DNA of 64,000 nucleotides from Mercenaria mercenaria. Lineage: Eukaryota; Mollusca; Bivalvia; Venerida; Veneridae. Made by a program: the position numbers and the translations under genes. Shown here piece by piece: positions 24,697 to 35,029 of this stretch. Location of the stretch: contig NC_069375.1 of NCBI RefSeq assembly GCF_021730395.1, positions 65,065,501 through 65,129,500 of the forward strand. The letters are read 5' to 3'. Every line of letters starts with the position of its first letter. Within the stretch, counting starts at the first letter, position 1. The notes beneath the pieces are model-generated. The model was not told the origin of the DNA. It searched no databases and was given only the letters and a program-made list of their open reading frames with translations.

Positions 24697-25157
24697 AGTG
24701 TGGATGTTCTCCAACAAAGTCGTCAGTGTGGACGTTCTCATTTTAATAATGTTGTTTGTTTTGAATTAAATATCGTCAGATATCCTTGTAAATAGCAAAA
24801 TAAAACAATGGTTGACTATTATGCTAGTCACTGATATTAAATGAGCATCAAAACTGTCCTCATTTCACGAAAATACGGTCAAAACTCACTTTCTTAGATA
24901 AAAGTGTGGTACAGCTCAATGCCCTCTTTGCCAACTGTTCGCGTTTTCGAGCAAAAACCAAGCTATACTTACAATATGGAACACTACCACAGAATAGTAT
25001 ACTCCAGGCCGGGTACGGTGCTCTTTATCTTGAGTCGAAAGCTGTAGTAATAAAAAAGTTACAAGACTTTTCTAACCTGAATCGACGTAAATTTGTGTGT
25101 GGTCAGCTCATTTGCGCTGCTTTTTGATGACGTTGCATTCTTGGTTTCCCCACCGTG
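24697..25157 (-). repeat. Right terminal inverted repeat
   Basis: Reverse complement of 20138-20597. A 73-residue open frame at 24906-25127 falls in this arm; the equivalent frame is not kept in the left arm, so it is not a gene. Confidence 0.9.
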
Positions 25158-25383
25158 ATTTCTCACATGAACAGAAAACCACCAAAATATCGCTTTTGCG
25201 CATGATTTAGTGTGTTTCCTAAACTTGACAACATTCACGAAAACATACAGCAGTACAGTTGTCCAATCCTAAATACTTCATTATTTAGACGGATCAGCAT
25301 TTTGCTTATACGTAAACATGGATTGAATTTAGAACTTGTTTTATCTTTATGATAGAACTATGACGATCAGGCAAATATCTGCT

Positions 25384-25416
25384 TTATCTTGCACTCTTTA
25401 TGGCAATCCCTTATCT
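25384..25416 (+). promoter_or_regulatory. Paired GATA-type sites upstream of C1q A
   Basis: TTATCT at 25384-25389 and 25411-25416, start-to-start spacing 27. The flanking words TTTATCTTGCA and CCTTATCTA are also found upstream of C1q B with the same spacing. AGATAA is the GATA-factor core. Function is inferred. Confidence 0.45.
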
Positions 25417-25466
25417 ACATTTAAATGTTTAAAAAGGTCACAGAAATCTGACGACAAAGTCATATA

Positions 25467-25896
25467 ATGGCGCCCGTTGGAAATTTTAAAATGACGATGT
25501 TGATATATTTGTTCGTAATTATCTATGCAGTGAACGCTGACGTAGAAACTGACGTTAAGGATATAGCAAGTTCCTACAGTGACGGAGATATTCTGAAAGC
25601 GGTTCTTTCAAAAATGGAAGACATGCAAGCAAAAATAAAGAAGCTCGAAAAGTCGGAGTCCAGTTTGAAGCAGTCTGTCAGCGTTCTAATTGGAACTACC
25701 GCACAGTTCCGGCTACAGATTGCAGACCTTGAACATTCCAATAAAGAAAAAGAAGAAAGAATTTCATTTCTTGAAAATAAACTGGCAAGGAGTAGTGAAC
25801 TGAAACGTGATGCTGAAACAGACGGACGAAAATCTGAGAATGTTGTTGAAGAGAGAAATCAAGCGGGCAGAGAAGACTGTGGTACAAAAAAAAGAG
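25467..25896 (+). CDS. C1q A exon 1: signal peptide, coiled coil, linker
   Basis: Starts ATGGCGCCC and ends AAAGAG before a GTTATT donor (phase 1). It matches gene B exon 1 at about 92% over roughly 205 bases of the coiled-coil coding stretch, with a less similar linker after it. Confidence 0.85.
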
Positions 25897-28800
25897 GTTA
25901 TTATTTTAGTTATTCAAGAACGATCGGCACTATCACGATATCAAAAAATAATTTTACAATTTCTTTTACAGCTGATGGTTTAAATGATTTAAGCATTTCT
26001 TTATTTAATGAAAATCAAAATCATTAAAAGAAACCAGTTAATGAGAGTGCGTGACAAATACTAATGGGTGGTAATGGCATATTTTAAGCTTGTCAAGTAT
26101 CCAGTTTACACATGTTTAAATAGAAGATATAAAAATCAGAAATGTTTAGAGCAGGTCTGTGTTTTAGATTATTTGATATGTGGAAGCATGGCGCTTTCAT
26201 CCCAGCCCTCGGTTATCCAAAATTCTAATTTCGCTTCTTATACGAGCATACTTACCCTTTACTGCGAATCCTTATCAAATTAACAACTATCCTTTGCGTT
26301 TTTGTCTTTATTTGCTAATTGTATAAAATAACACCTGAAAAAATCCGCTGTAAATTTTAATTTCCCTAGCAATTTACTTTTAAGCGACTTGTTTTTCATA
26401 TTATTAACTTGAATTCTTCCTAGCAACTATCTACATGCTGACTGTTAAAAGATGGAGAAATACACGTTCAAATACAACTCCTGGCAGAAACTATTTTATA
26501 CGACATGTCTCAAAAGGCCGTTCAACAAGTTAAAAATGAAAATCTTGTAGGACCGGTTTCATTGAGCCTGTTCGTGGATGGTGGTGGAAATTCATGATAT
26601 CATACGGCAGTCTAGATTTTAAAAAGATGAATAGGGTCAAGAATTTGCAAAAAGATATATCATTGTATTTTTTTTTCTTTCAGGTATACGCCAAACTCCA
26701 GAACAAGTGTCTTTCTCCGCCTATTTGGACCATGTAGTAAGAAAATTAGGCCATGACCAACCCATTGTTTACAATAAGATACTGTTGAACGAAGCTGGGG
26801 CATACAGTAATTCATCTGGTAGATCTATGTTTATTTTATGTTTAACTTGCCGCAACGGTTTTATATATTCTCTGATATTCTGCTCACCTCAAGATGAATA
26901 TCGAAGCCTTGAAGCAGCTAAATATTTGCATTTTTACTGAGTCCTTCGGCCCATGCAACTATCCGGAAGCGTGTGCATTCATGAACAGCTAAGGAACCAT
27001 AAAGGATAGAGAGAGAGAGTGGGGAGGACATACAGAAAGACAGACAGACGTTTTATTGAACAAAATGTCATAGATTTCATATTGTATTTAAACAGCGCAT
27101 AGTATATCATGTTCAATGGTGGTATAATCATATAAAACATATTATAAATACAGACGTTCAAAAAAATATCAAACATGTATTTTACACTTGTATTTGTTTA
27201 GGGTCACTTTTTTGCTTTTAAATTTAGATTTAAATACACTGATTTACGACCTATGTCTACATTAATTCAATAAAATTTTAGATATTAAACATATTGTCTT
27301 GGCCTAATATATGCCACTGTCAATTTGAAACTAAAATTTTGTACAGCTCATATTTTTCGTGCAAATCGTGTATAATGACCACCATGGAAATACAGTTATT
27401 TTGTCGTGCGTCTTTAAAGAGGCACCACAAAATAACTGTATTCTTTTGTGTTTCCATGATGTTATACCTGCTTTGCATGAAGAAAAGGAGAAATAACAAG
27501 TATCTAGTTACAAATTGACAGTGACATATATTAGGCCAAGACAATGTGTGTAATGTCTTAACATTTTATTGAATAACTATAGCAACATGTACAGAAATTA
27601 GTGTGAAATTTCAATCACATTTTGTTTCTACAATGTAAGATAGTTATTCTTCAATGTGTTTGAATCTATGCTGAAAAGAGATTGACTGAATAAGTTTGCA
27701 GATGAAGTTGTCAAAACACATTTATTCAGGAATGGCCTAAGTTGTCCATCTGAAAACTTTAAGTATAACTGTATATTACCTGTATTTCAAGAATGATTTT
27801 CATGAAGTTTTGGTGAGTGAAAAAAGTAGGTCACTAGGTCGTGGTGGGTCTTTAAATGGATATTTGTTTGAATTAATTTTAAAATCACGTGATCCCGAAG
27901 AACTTCCGAGCGATTACGGAAAAGAGATAAACACGAAATTAGGACAAAATGATCACCCATATCAGTCTAAGAAAATACAAAAACAATCATTCGTTTCCGT
28001 AGTCTGTATATGTGTTGATTTCAAAAGAATATTGCACGGCTATCGTAATGCATGTTTAGTAGTATATTTCAAAATGTGTAGTCTTTTTTAAAGATTTATG
28101 TCTATTCATTTGTCTTTATTTTGCACCTTTATTCAGTTCTTATTGCTTACCACCTTTTCAATTTGCTTTTGATTCTCAAATAATTGATACATGTATTGCA
28201 GGAATTTTTCACGTTCCGACGTCCGGTGTTTATCTATTCTCGTGGTCCGTAGGTGCAAGAACATTAACTGGAGAACATACATATGACACACTGGTGAAAC
28301 TGGCTGTTAACGGAGTCCACAAGGTAACTTCCTATACATTGTACGTAAGTGACAACGTTCGATCTCTTTCACAGAGTTGTCTTTCCTGACTTCGTTTCCT
28401 CAAGCGATAGTGGAAGAACGACAACTCTGTATGAGGGATTGGATAAAGTTGTGCTTGAAAAATGAAACAAAAAAATTGTTACATTTTTAATATTTTATGG
28501 TACGGGATAGTGGTACTAAATACTGTTTTGAAGCCCGTTAAAATGTGTTTTCCTCTTATTTATTGATCAGCAGCCACTTAAAGTCATGATAGTGAGATCT
28601 AGATCCTTTGCCCTGTAACTAACCGTAGAAACCATCCTAAAACCTTTTTACTGTTATGAGAATCAAAATAAAAAAATGGAACAATTACGGAGTAATAAAA
28701 TGTGCTGCAGTTGGTCGCGGATTGGCCACAAACTTTGCCGCATGGCAGCAAAATAGGGATGTCCACAAAAAAGCAATTTACCCAGAATTCTTTCTAACAA

Positions 28801-29609
28801 ATATTGTTAAGCAGATCCAATAGATTTTTATGTTTTACAGAACATTATTATTGTTGCATCGAACCAAATTTTTTAGGATGAATAAAGATATTAATTTTTT
28901 TATTCATTTTGTGATATACAATCAATATTTTTGTTTTACTGAACAAATGGTTTTAATTTGTAATAAATATTTCGTACGGTTTGAATAAATAATTTGAAAA
29001 CATTGAATACATACTTAGTCGCATTGCAGATTTTTTTTAGTTTTAAAATAAATATTTCAAAAGATATAAAAAAATATATGAAACATTGTAAAAATATATT
29101 TTTGTAAATAACTATTTTAAGACATTGAATAAATACATAAAGATAGACAATAATTATAGAAGATATAAAATTCCAACACATAAAACGCCAAACATCATCA
29201 TCATGTGAAAACAAATTTTCAGTACTTGTTGGAAACCCTCTGGGCTAGAGACATACATGTAGTCTTTCGCATCTGTGTTCGCTCGTATGACTCTTCAAAC
29301 AGAAAATGTGATAGCTGAATGAATTCTGTTGTTTGCTTGACCGTTTCGCATATTCAAAGCAAATATATATATATATTATGATGGGTTTTACTCTACCGTT
29401 AAAATCCTTTACTCTTACAATTTTAGGTTGGTTCAGTAGCTGAGAGTCCAGTTGTACATGACGATAATCAGGGCAGTAGCACAGTAATATTACGGCTGAA
29501 GCAAGGTGACGAAGTCTGGACAGCTTCACAAAACTCTGGTGGTGACATTTTTGGATCTGATTATGAAAGAACAACATCGTTTACTGGCACTTTGTTATAC
29601 ATGAGCTAA
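25467..29609 (+). CDS. C1q domain-containing secreted protein, gene A (4 exons, 289 aa)
   Basis: Likely a secreted, oligomeric C1q-domain lectin-like protein that recognises microbial or self ligands in haemolymph, as proposed for bivalve C1qDC proteins. Coding exons are 25467-25896, 26684-26818, 28202-28323 and 29427-29609, joined in phases 1, 1 and 0 with GT-AG introns. Residues 1-24 form a signal peptide ending AVNA before acidic DVETD. Residues about 42-112 form a coiled coil (LSKMEDMQAKIKKLEKSES and onward). A polar linker follows, then the C1q domain at about 151-289 with FSAYLDH, IVYNKILLNEAGAY, GIFHVPTSGVYLFSW, NGVHK, LRLKQGDEVW and TSFTGTLLY. There is no collagen region. The tandem paralogue is gene B. 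The 5' UTR is not defined. Confidence 0.88.
25897..26683 (+). other. Intron 1 of C1q A
   Basis: AT-rich intron with no recognisable repeat ends. Confidence 0.6.
26684..26818 (+). CDS. C1q A exon 2: start of C1q head
   Basis: Acceptor after a T-rich tract (TTTCTTTCAG). It encodes RQTPEQVSFSAYLDHVVRK through the AGAY block and ends TCTG before GTAGAT, phase 1. Same length (135) as exon 2 of gene B. Confidence 0.85.
27293..27545. mobile_element. Fold-back MITE in intron 2 of C1q A
   Basis: Starts ATTGTCTTGGCCTAATATAT and ends with its reverse complement. The arms pair over most of the roughly 250 bp, including inner CAGTTATTTTG / CAAAATAACTG words. Overlapping open frames on both strands are mirror images caused by the palindrome. 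Confidence 0.85.
28202..28323 (+). CDS. C1q A exon 3: central C1q strands
   Basis: Encodes GIFHVPTSGVYLFSWSVGAR and onward to NGVHK. The donor is AAG before GTAACT. 122 bases, the same as in gene B. Confidence 0.88.
28324..29426 (+). other. Intron 3 of C1q A
   Basis: AT-rich. It holds a small inverted repeat (ACAGAGTTGTC near 28370 and GACAACTCTGT near 28420) and long A/T stretches. Confidence 0.6.
29427..29609 (+). CDS. C1q A exon 4: C1q end and stop
   Basis: Encodes VGSVAES, the acidic HDDNQGS loop, LRLKQGDEVW and TTSFTGTLLYMS, then TAA. The last strand ends the domain, as usual for C1q heads. Confidence 0.88.
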   Translation, partial: VGSVAESPVVHDDNQGSSTVILRLKQGDEVWTASQNSGGDIFGSDYERTTSFTGTLLYMS

Positions 29610-30005
29610 ATATGGATTACTATTGACTACTAGTATATGAAGAGCATAAATAATTGTACTAAAATTATATTTCTTTAACTATTGCTACCAAGTCATACGC
29701 GTGCATTATTAATCAGTGTATTCAGGTATTAAATTCGAAAAGTCGTGCACTCTTATATTCCTAGTCATGCTTCCGACTAGATAATCTTTATAGTTTTCTA
29801 TAATCATTTCTCTTATATATTCTGGCCGATCTTTCTTGTCTCTACGTTTTGAGAAGAAAAGGGACATAATTATACAAAATTTGAATAGCCTCAGGAGTGA
29901 TATCCTGTGAACAAAACATGGGATCTGAACACAGACTATCTTATTCCTTTTAAGATGGTTACTATTTTATTGATAACAGTGTCCTAAATATAATGCTTAT
30001 GCACT

Positions 30006-31130
30006 TTAGCTCACCTGAGCACGAAGTGGATGCGGTGAGCTATTGTGATCGCTCAATGTCTATCCGGCCACGCTTTTTTCTTCAGCTCCACTGAAACTAG
30101 TGGTCAGAATTGCACCAAATTTAGTCAGTAGCATTGTGGCTTGGTCCTCTTTCAGGTTTATTCAAATATTTCAACTTGTCACCTTATAGGAGGCTTTCAC
30201 AGTTAGAAACAGAAAAATGACTCCTTCTTAGGCCTAAAAAAAAGTCTTTGTTTCCGGTAACATGCTGAAAAAAAATTAGGGTAGGTAGGTCGGAATTTTT
30301 TTTTTTTTTGAATATTTTTTTATTAAGGGGGACTTTTCGGAAATTATTTTTTTGTCAAAAAATGATTACAAATAAGGGGGTTATGCCTTTAGAGCATCAG
30401 TAAGTTGATTTCTAACATCACTGGCTATGTTTAAAGCATAAAAAGTGCAGTTTTGCATCTTTTTGTTAAAACGTTGAAAAAAATATTCTCCAAGGCCATA
30501 AAAAATTTAGGGTAGGTCGGGATACCGGAAACAAACATTTTTTTTTACGCCTTATGGCCCGTTTGATGAATCTTCATAAAACTTATTCTGTAGCATAATT
30601 GTAAGGTTCTCTTCCGAATTTGCTCAACTGGGGCGCTTGGTCTGTTTCATGGGCTGCTAGAGCGAAAAATACGAATACATGACTTTTTCTCTTTTACTGC
30701 TTGATGGATTTTCATTAAACTTGATCTGTAGCATCACTATAAAAACCCGCTCCAATTCTGTTCAAATGGGGGAACCCGGCCCCTTTTAAAGGCCACTAGA
30801 GCTTAAAATAGAAATATCTTGTAACGATTTTTCTCATTAACCTTTTGATGGAACTTCAAACTTTGTGTGCATCACTATAAGGTCATCACACAAATTGATT
30901 CATATCTGGGCGCTCGGTCTTTGAGCCAAAAAATAGTAATACCTTTAAACAACTTCTCAAGGACTGATTAAGGGATTAAACTTGGTCTGTAGCATCATTG
31001 CAAGGTCCTCCACCAAATTTGTTCAAATGTGGGAATCCAGCACCCTTCTAAGAGTCAATAGAGCTTGATACAGAAATACATTTGTACCTTTAACAATTTC
31101 TTCCCATGAACCAGAGGATGACGATAACCG
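30006..31130 (-). mobile_element. Worn repeat element of the GAGCT class (reverse), interrupted by a MITE
   Basis: Begins with AGCTCACCTGAGC, the reverse of the class 3' end. It carries several diverged units ('cttggtctgtagcatcattg', 'caaggtcctccacc') related to 23700-24000. The other terminus is not visible. The MITE at 30229-30553 sits inside it. Confidence 0.5.
30229..30553 (+). mobile_element. MITE with GTTTCCGGTA inverted ends, copy 1
   Basis: 'aggcctaaaaaaaa' plus TTTGTTTCCGGTAACATG at one end and ATACCGGAAACAAACATT plus 'acgcctta' at the other. The interior has 'agggtaggtaggtcgg' and 'tagggtaggtcggga'. Length about 325 bp. Confidence 0.7.
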
Positions 31131-31892
31131 TTACAAAGAGACCTGCTCCAATGGTCTATGTTTGTTTTTCCTATCCAGTTTTAAAGACCTCAGTAGCATA
31201 TTGTGTTTGAACTGTTTGTCATCTGTCAGACTAATTTTTGTACATGTAATCAACTTCTGCTGCCTCGGGAACTTTCAACACCTTCAGCATGTTATGGCTC
31301 TCTTTCAAATTTGCAAATTCTCTAGCCTGTCTAAGCTCTGAAACTCAGGTGACAGACCTAGGGCCATCATGGTCCTCTTGTTTAAAATGTGGCGACAAGA
31401 AGACAATTGTGTTAAAAAGATTCTGCACCATGTACAGTGGTAAAAAAATCATAGAAAAAAATCTCCACAATCTTTATTTTATAACAAAGAAAGTAAAACT
31501 GACCATTAACTCATCTGAAGCATATAAACAGTGATTAATTTGATTTTATCTGACACATGTATATTCCTTGGGTAACTGAAACATCTATGAACATTATTTG
31601 TTTTGTCCTTTTAAACGGAATTGTATTGAAAAAATATATTCTCTCTATTCGTTCTTTTTTGAAATTATAACTCATTTTGTTTGAAGTGCAAAAGGAAAGA
31701 CACCGCGTGTAATAAGAAAAAAGTTCCAAAAATGACATAGCAATTGTTATTTCTGGTTGAATTCAGTTTCAAAAATCTAAGTTTTACATCTCCAAAAAAA
31801 TCATAAAGGTGTATACATTGATTCCGTTCCTTCTATTTATAGACTTATCTATTCTCTTTCTCAGTTTATTCTCTTGTCTTATCAACGTATCA
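31131..31892. other. No recognisable feature
   Basis: Between the two C1q genes. Short open frames only, with no domain. Confidence 0.45.
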
Positions 31893-32230
31893 TAAGGCAT
31901 AAAAAATTGTTTGTTTCCGGTATCCCGACCTACCCTAAAGTTTTGGCCCTACCCTTAATGTTTTTATGGCCTTGGAGACTATTTGTTTTCAACTCTTTAA
32001 CAAAAAGTAGCAAAACTGCATTTTTATGCACTAAAGATGGTCAGTGATGTTAGAAATCAACTTACTGATGCTCTGAATACATTACCTCCTTATTTGTATT
32101 CATTTCTTGACACAAAAATAATTTCCGAAAAGTCTCAATAAAAAAAATCCAAAAACAAAAAAATCCGACCTACCTACCAAGGCCCCAAATTTTTAGCATG
32201 TTACCGGAAACAAATATTTTTTAAGGCCTA
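31893..32230 (-). mobile_element. MITE with GTTTCCGGTA inverted ends, copy 2
   Basis: Same family as 30229-30553 in opposite orientation. It has TTTGTTTCCGGTATCCCGAC at the left and ATGTTACCGGAAACAAATAT at the right, each closed by a GGCNTA word. Confidence 0.7.
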
Positions 32231-32816
32231 ACATTATTTTTGTCGACCGAGACACGCTTTCGCTGGTATCCTAGCATTTAAAATTTACATGTTACATATT
32301 TTCTCAATGCATTCCTACATTTTAGTTTTTATAGCACGGTTAGTGCCCCTTTATTCGTGAGAGATTTTTCCGCGAACTGTGTCTTAATGCTGGATAACAA
32401 ATCCATTCACAAATGAAATTTAAAAAGTGAATATAAATAAGACAGAGTCACAAATGGCTTACACTTACAATAGAAAACTCCCATCAAAATCAGTTTGGTG
32501 ATCAATTCAAAACCAGTAAAGATATTTTGAAGAAAACAACAACAACAAAAAAAAAAACAATCCAGTATGTAAAGAGACATCAGGAAAAGCACTATTGCTA
32601 CGGAAGAGGCAGATCAAACAGTATGTTACTTTGTTTTGGTTTTACTAAATCATTTTTTTTAATTAAATCGAGACAATTTTAGCTTGGGGACACTCTTAAA
32701 AGCGGTGCAATACTACGGCCCTAAACAGTTAACAGTAGTTGAAATGACTGATCTTCCGTGATTTATAATTACAAATCTTTTGTACACGAGTTGTAACGAC
32801 TAATACTCCCACTGTT

Positions 32817-32849
32817 TTATCTTGCATTATTTGTGACAATGCCTTATCT
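32817..32849 (+). promoter_or_regulatory. Paired GATA-type sites upstream of C1q B
   Basis: TTATCT at 32817-32822 and 32844-32849, start-to-start spacing 27 as upstream of gene A. The matching flanks (TTATCTTGCA, then CCTTATCTA) indicate the proximal promoter was copied with the gene. Confidence 0.45.
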
Positions 32850-32888
32850 ATATATCAAGTGTTTAAGTTAGGTCAGGGAGAACGAACA

Positions 32889-33369
32889 ATGGCGGTCTTA
32901 AACATTCTTAAAGTCATAACTTTTATGTGTTTGCTTGTAATACCAAACATTGTAAATGCTGACATAGATAGTGACACGGAGGACATATCAAGATACAGTG
33001 ATGGAGATATTCTTAAACAGGTTCTTTCAAAAATGGAAGCTATGCATGCAAAAATAAAGAAGTTGGAAAAGTCGGAGTCAAGTTTGAAACAGTCTATCAG
33101 CGTTCTAATTGGAACTACCGCACAGTTCCGGCTACAGATCGCAGACCTTGAACAATCCAATAAAGAAAAAGGAGAAAGGATTTCATTTCTTGAAAATAAA
33201 CTGGCAAGTAGTAGTGAATTGGATCGTGCCGTTAACAGAGACACACAGGAAGCTGAACATGCTGTTGTGAACGGAAAGGTGTCAGGAAAAGAAAAAGAAG
33301 TTAGAACAGACGTTGATAACGGAGCGACTGAAACTATTAGAAGAGAAAACGACAGGCCAACGATAAGAG
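32889..33369 (+). CDS. C1q B exon 1: signal peptide, coiled coil, linker
   Basis: Ends ATAAGAG before a GTAAAA donor, phase 1. The linker after the coiled coil is some 17 residues longer than in gene A and rich in acidic, basic and Asn residues. Confidence 0.85.
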
Positions 33370-35014
33370 GTAAAACATATACTGTTATCGATATTAATAG
33401 ATCGGAAACAAGTGATAGATATCAAAATCTTGGAAAATGATATTATATGTTCAGGAAATATATAGATATAATGGCCTGCTTTGCAAATGACCCCATTGCT
33501 TTGGTATCGTTATGTAAGTGTTTCTTTTAACCTTTATCCTGCTAAATTTCTATAATGAACATGTCCATCTTTCAATTTGAACAGTACCATTAACTGTTAA
33601 AAGGGGTGCTTACCAAATAAATACTGACTGAATGGCGAACAGTGCACAACATGATCAGACTGCATAGATGTGCAGGCTGATCTTGGTCTGCACTGGTCGC
33701 AAAGGCAGAATCACTTGCCGCCAGCAGGCTAAGGGTTTTAAGCAGTGGTGAGTACAAGTATCATGTTTGCAATATGTTTTGCAGTGCCAAATGCAAATAT
33801 CATTTGTGCTAAATGCATATCAATTTGCTTTACTGTTTGCAGAATCTCGCCAAGTTCCAGAACAAGTGGCTTTTACCGCATACTTAGATCACGTGATAAG
33901 AAATTTAGGCAAAGACCAACCCATCGTTTATAATATGATATTACTGAATGAGGCTGGGGCTTACAGTGTCAACAGTGGTGAGTATAAATAATACATTTAA
34001 GAAAACAGTGTCTATCGATCAAACCCTATGGATTTTTTCTACTATAATACGGAAGGTTAAGGATAAAGGATCTTTAATCTTAGACATTGTCATTTATATA
34101 AAGCTGCTGTAAGATGATAAAATCATTTTGAAATTTTTTTAACTGGACGAGTTGTTACAAAATTTCGAGGTAAAACATACTGTGGTTGCCTAAATGGAGC
34201 AAATGCACTGTTGTTTTTTTCTTTTAAATTTTAGTGAATCCATATTTTTTTCAGGAATATTTCGTGCGCCTGTGGCAGGAGTGTATCTGTTTTCATGGTC
34301 CGCAACAGCCAGGAAGCTACCGGGCGAAAGTCCTCACGATATATGGATAAAACTAGTCGTAAATGGCGTCCATATGGTATATTTTCGCATTTCGGATTTC
34401 TTTCTTTCTATATTTCTATTAACCTAAATTTGATAATTCTACGAAACTTACCCATCTATAAGTACTCTTATCTAGATCCAGTTTTTTTTCATAGCAGCCT
34501 CGATATCGTCCGCTTTGAAATCGGAAGGTCTGTGGTTCGATCCCTGGCCGCGTAATAACAAAGCTAGCCATGAAACGGCTTTTATAATAAACTCGATACG
34601 ACTTCTTTTAATGAGAAACGGTACTGGTAGCTCCCTTGCTGGGCACTAAGTGTTTAAAGGATTTACCTGGCGGTAAAACGAGCCCAAACAAGCTTTGTCG
34701 CACAACAGCTTTGTAGTTCTTGTTGTTTGCTGATCATATGCGACGTTAACTTCATATAAAACTTACCTTTACCTCTAACACTGAAAATATTCTCTGAAAA
34801 GGTTTATGACTTACAAGAATCTATAACAAACCAGGTTGGGGCAGTCGCTGAAAGTCGAAGTGATGGTGACGACAATCAAGGAAGTAACACAGTGGTCCTA
34901 CGTCTGAACCAAGGTGACGAAGTATGGACTGCACATTATGGTGGCACAGATATTTACGGGGCCGACAATGAAAGAACAACGTCATTTACTGGTGTTTTAT
35001 TGTACATGGACTGA
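32889..35014 (+). CDS. C1q domain-containing secreted protein, gene B (4 exons, 305 aa)
   Basis: Tandem paralogue of gene A. Coding exons are 32889-33369, 33843-33977, 34255-34376 and 34835-35014, in phases 1, 1 and 0. I chose ATG at 32889; the upstream in-frame GTG at 32859 is not a usual start. Residues 1-24 are a signal peptide (core FMCLLVIPNIVNA). Residues about 40-112 are a coiled coil almost identical to gene A. The linker is longer and charged. The C1q head at about 167-305 has FTAYLDHV, IVYNMILLNEAGAY, GIFRAPVAGVYLFSW, NGVHM, LRLNQGDEVW and TSFTGVLLY. AATAAA follows 15 bases after the stop. Probably secreted by haemocytes or other tissues and able to form oligomers; that is family inference. 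Confidence 0.88.
33527..33741 (+). mobile_element. TTAA-flanked MITE in intron 1 of C1q B
   Basis: Near-full copy of the CCCTTA family with TTAA on both sides, ending 102 bases before exon 2. The matching intron of gene A lacks it, so it arrived after the duplication. Confidence 0.8.
33843..33977 (+). CDS. C1q B exon 2: start of C1q head
   Basis: Acceptor TTTGCAG. Encodes SRQVPEQVAFTAYLDHVIRN to AGAYSVNSG, donor GTGAGT. About three quarters of residues match gene A exon 2. Confidence 0.86.
34255..34376 (+). CDS. C1q B exon 3: central C1q strands
   Basis: Acceptor TTTTTTCAG. Encodes GIFRAPVAGVYLFSWSATAR and onward to NGVHM, donor GTATAT. This is the least conserved head exon between A and B. 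Confidence 0.86.
34488..34755 (+). mobile_element. tRNA-derived SINE in intron 3 of C1q B
   Basis: B-box GTGGTTCGATCCC is preceded by a worn A-box region (AGCCTCGATATCGTCC). The body has 'gggcactaagtgtttaaag' and 'cctggcggtaaaacgagcc', and ends 'catatgcgacgttaactt'. Confidence 0.65.
34835..35014 (+). CDS. C1q B exon 4: C1q end and stop
   Basis: Acceptor AACCAG. Encodes VGAVAES, DDNQGS, LRLNQGDEVW and TTSFTGVLLYMD, then TGA. One residue shorter than in gene A. Confidence 0.87.
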   Translation, partial: VGAVAESRSDGDDNQGSNTVVLRLNQGDEVWTAHYGGTDIYGADNERTTSFTGVLLYMD

Positions 35015-35029
35015 AAGTAGTCTGGACGA

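Larger units (their letters stand above)
20138..25157. mobile_element. 5.02-kb element with 460-bp terminal inverted repeats (Transib/RAG-like ends)
   Basis: The outermost bases are CACGGTGGGGAAACC on both sides, in inverted orientation. Directly outside lies ATTTC at 20133-20137 and ATTTC at 25158-25162, a 5-bp target duplication. The arms match over about 460 bp with about 24 differences by eye, one of them an indel (about 95%). CAC-starting ends with a CACNGTG heptamer and 5-bp duplications are known for Transib and RAG-like transposons; assignment to that group is inference. The 4.1-kb interior has no long open frame, so the element looks non-autonomous, and it includes another repeat array at 20930-22270. 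Its right end is 309 bases upstream of the C1q A start codon. Confidence 0.7.

Noticed and set aside
24906-25127. 73-codon frame in the right inverted repeat
   Set aside because: It lies wholly in a terminal inverted repeat, and the frame is not maintained in the left arm.
20138-25157. Autonomous transposon with its own transposase
   Set aside because: The 4.1-kb interior has no frame longer than about 130 codons, and the longest is within a tandem array and poly-T tract.
27294-27544. Two overlapping 74-codon frames both starting MSWPNICHCQF
   Set aside because: Mirror translations of the two arms of a fold-back MITE.
32859-32888. Upstream start for C1q B giving ten extra residues
   Set aside because: The codon is GTG, not ATG, and the ATG at 32889 places the signal peptide correctly.
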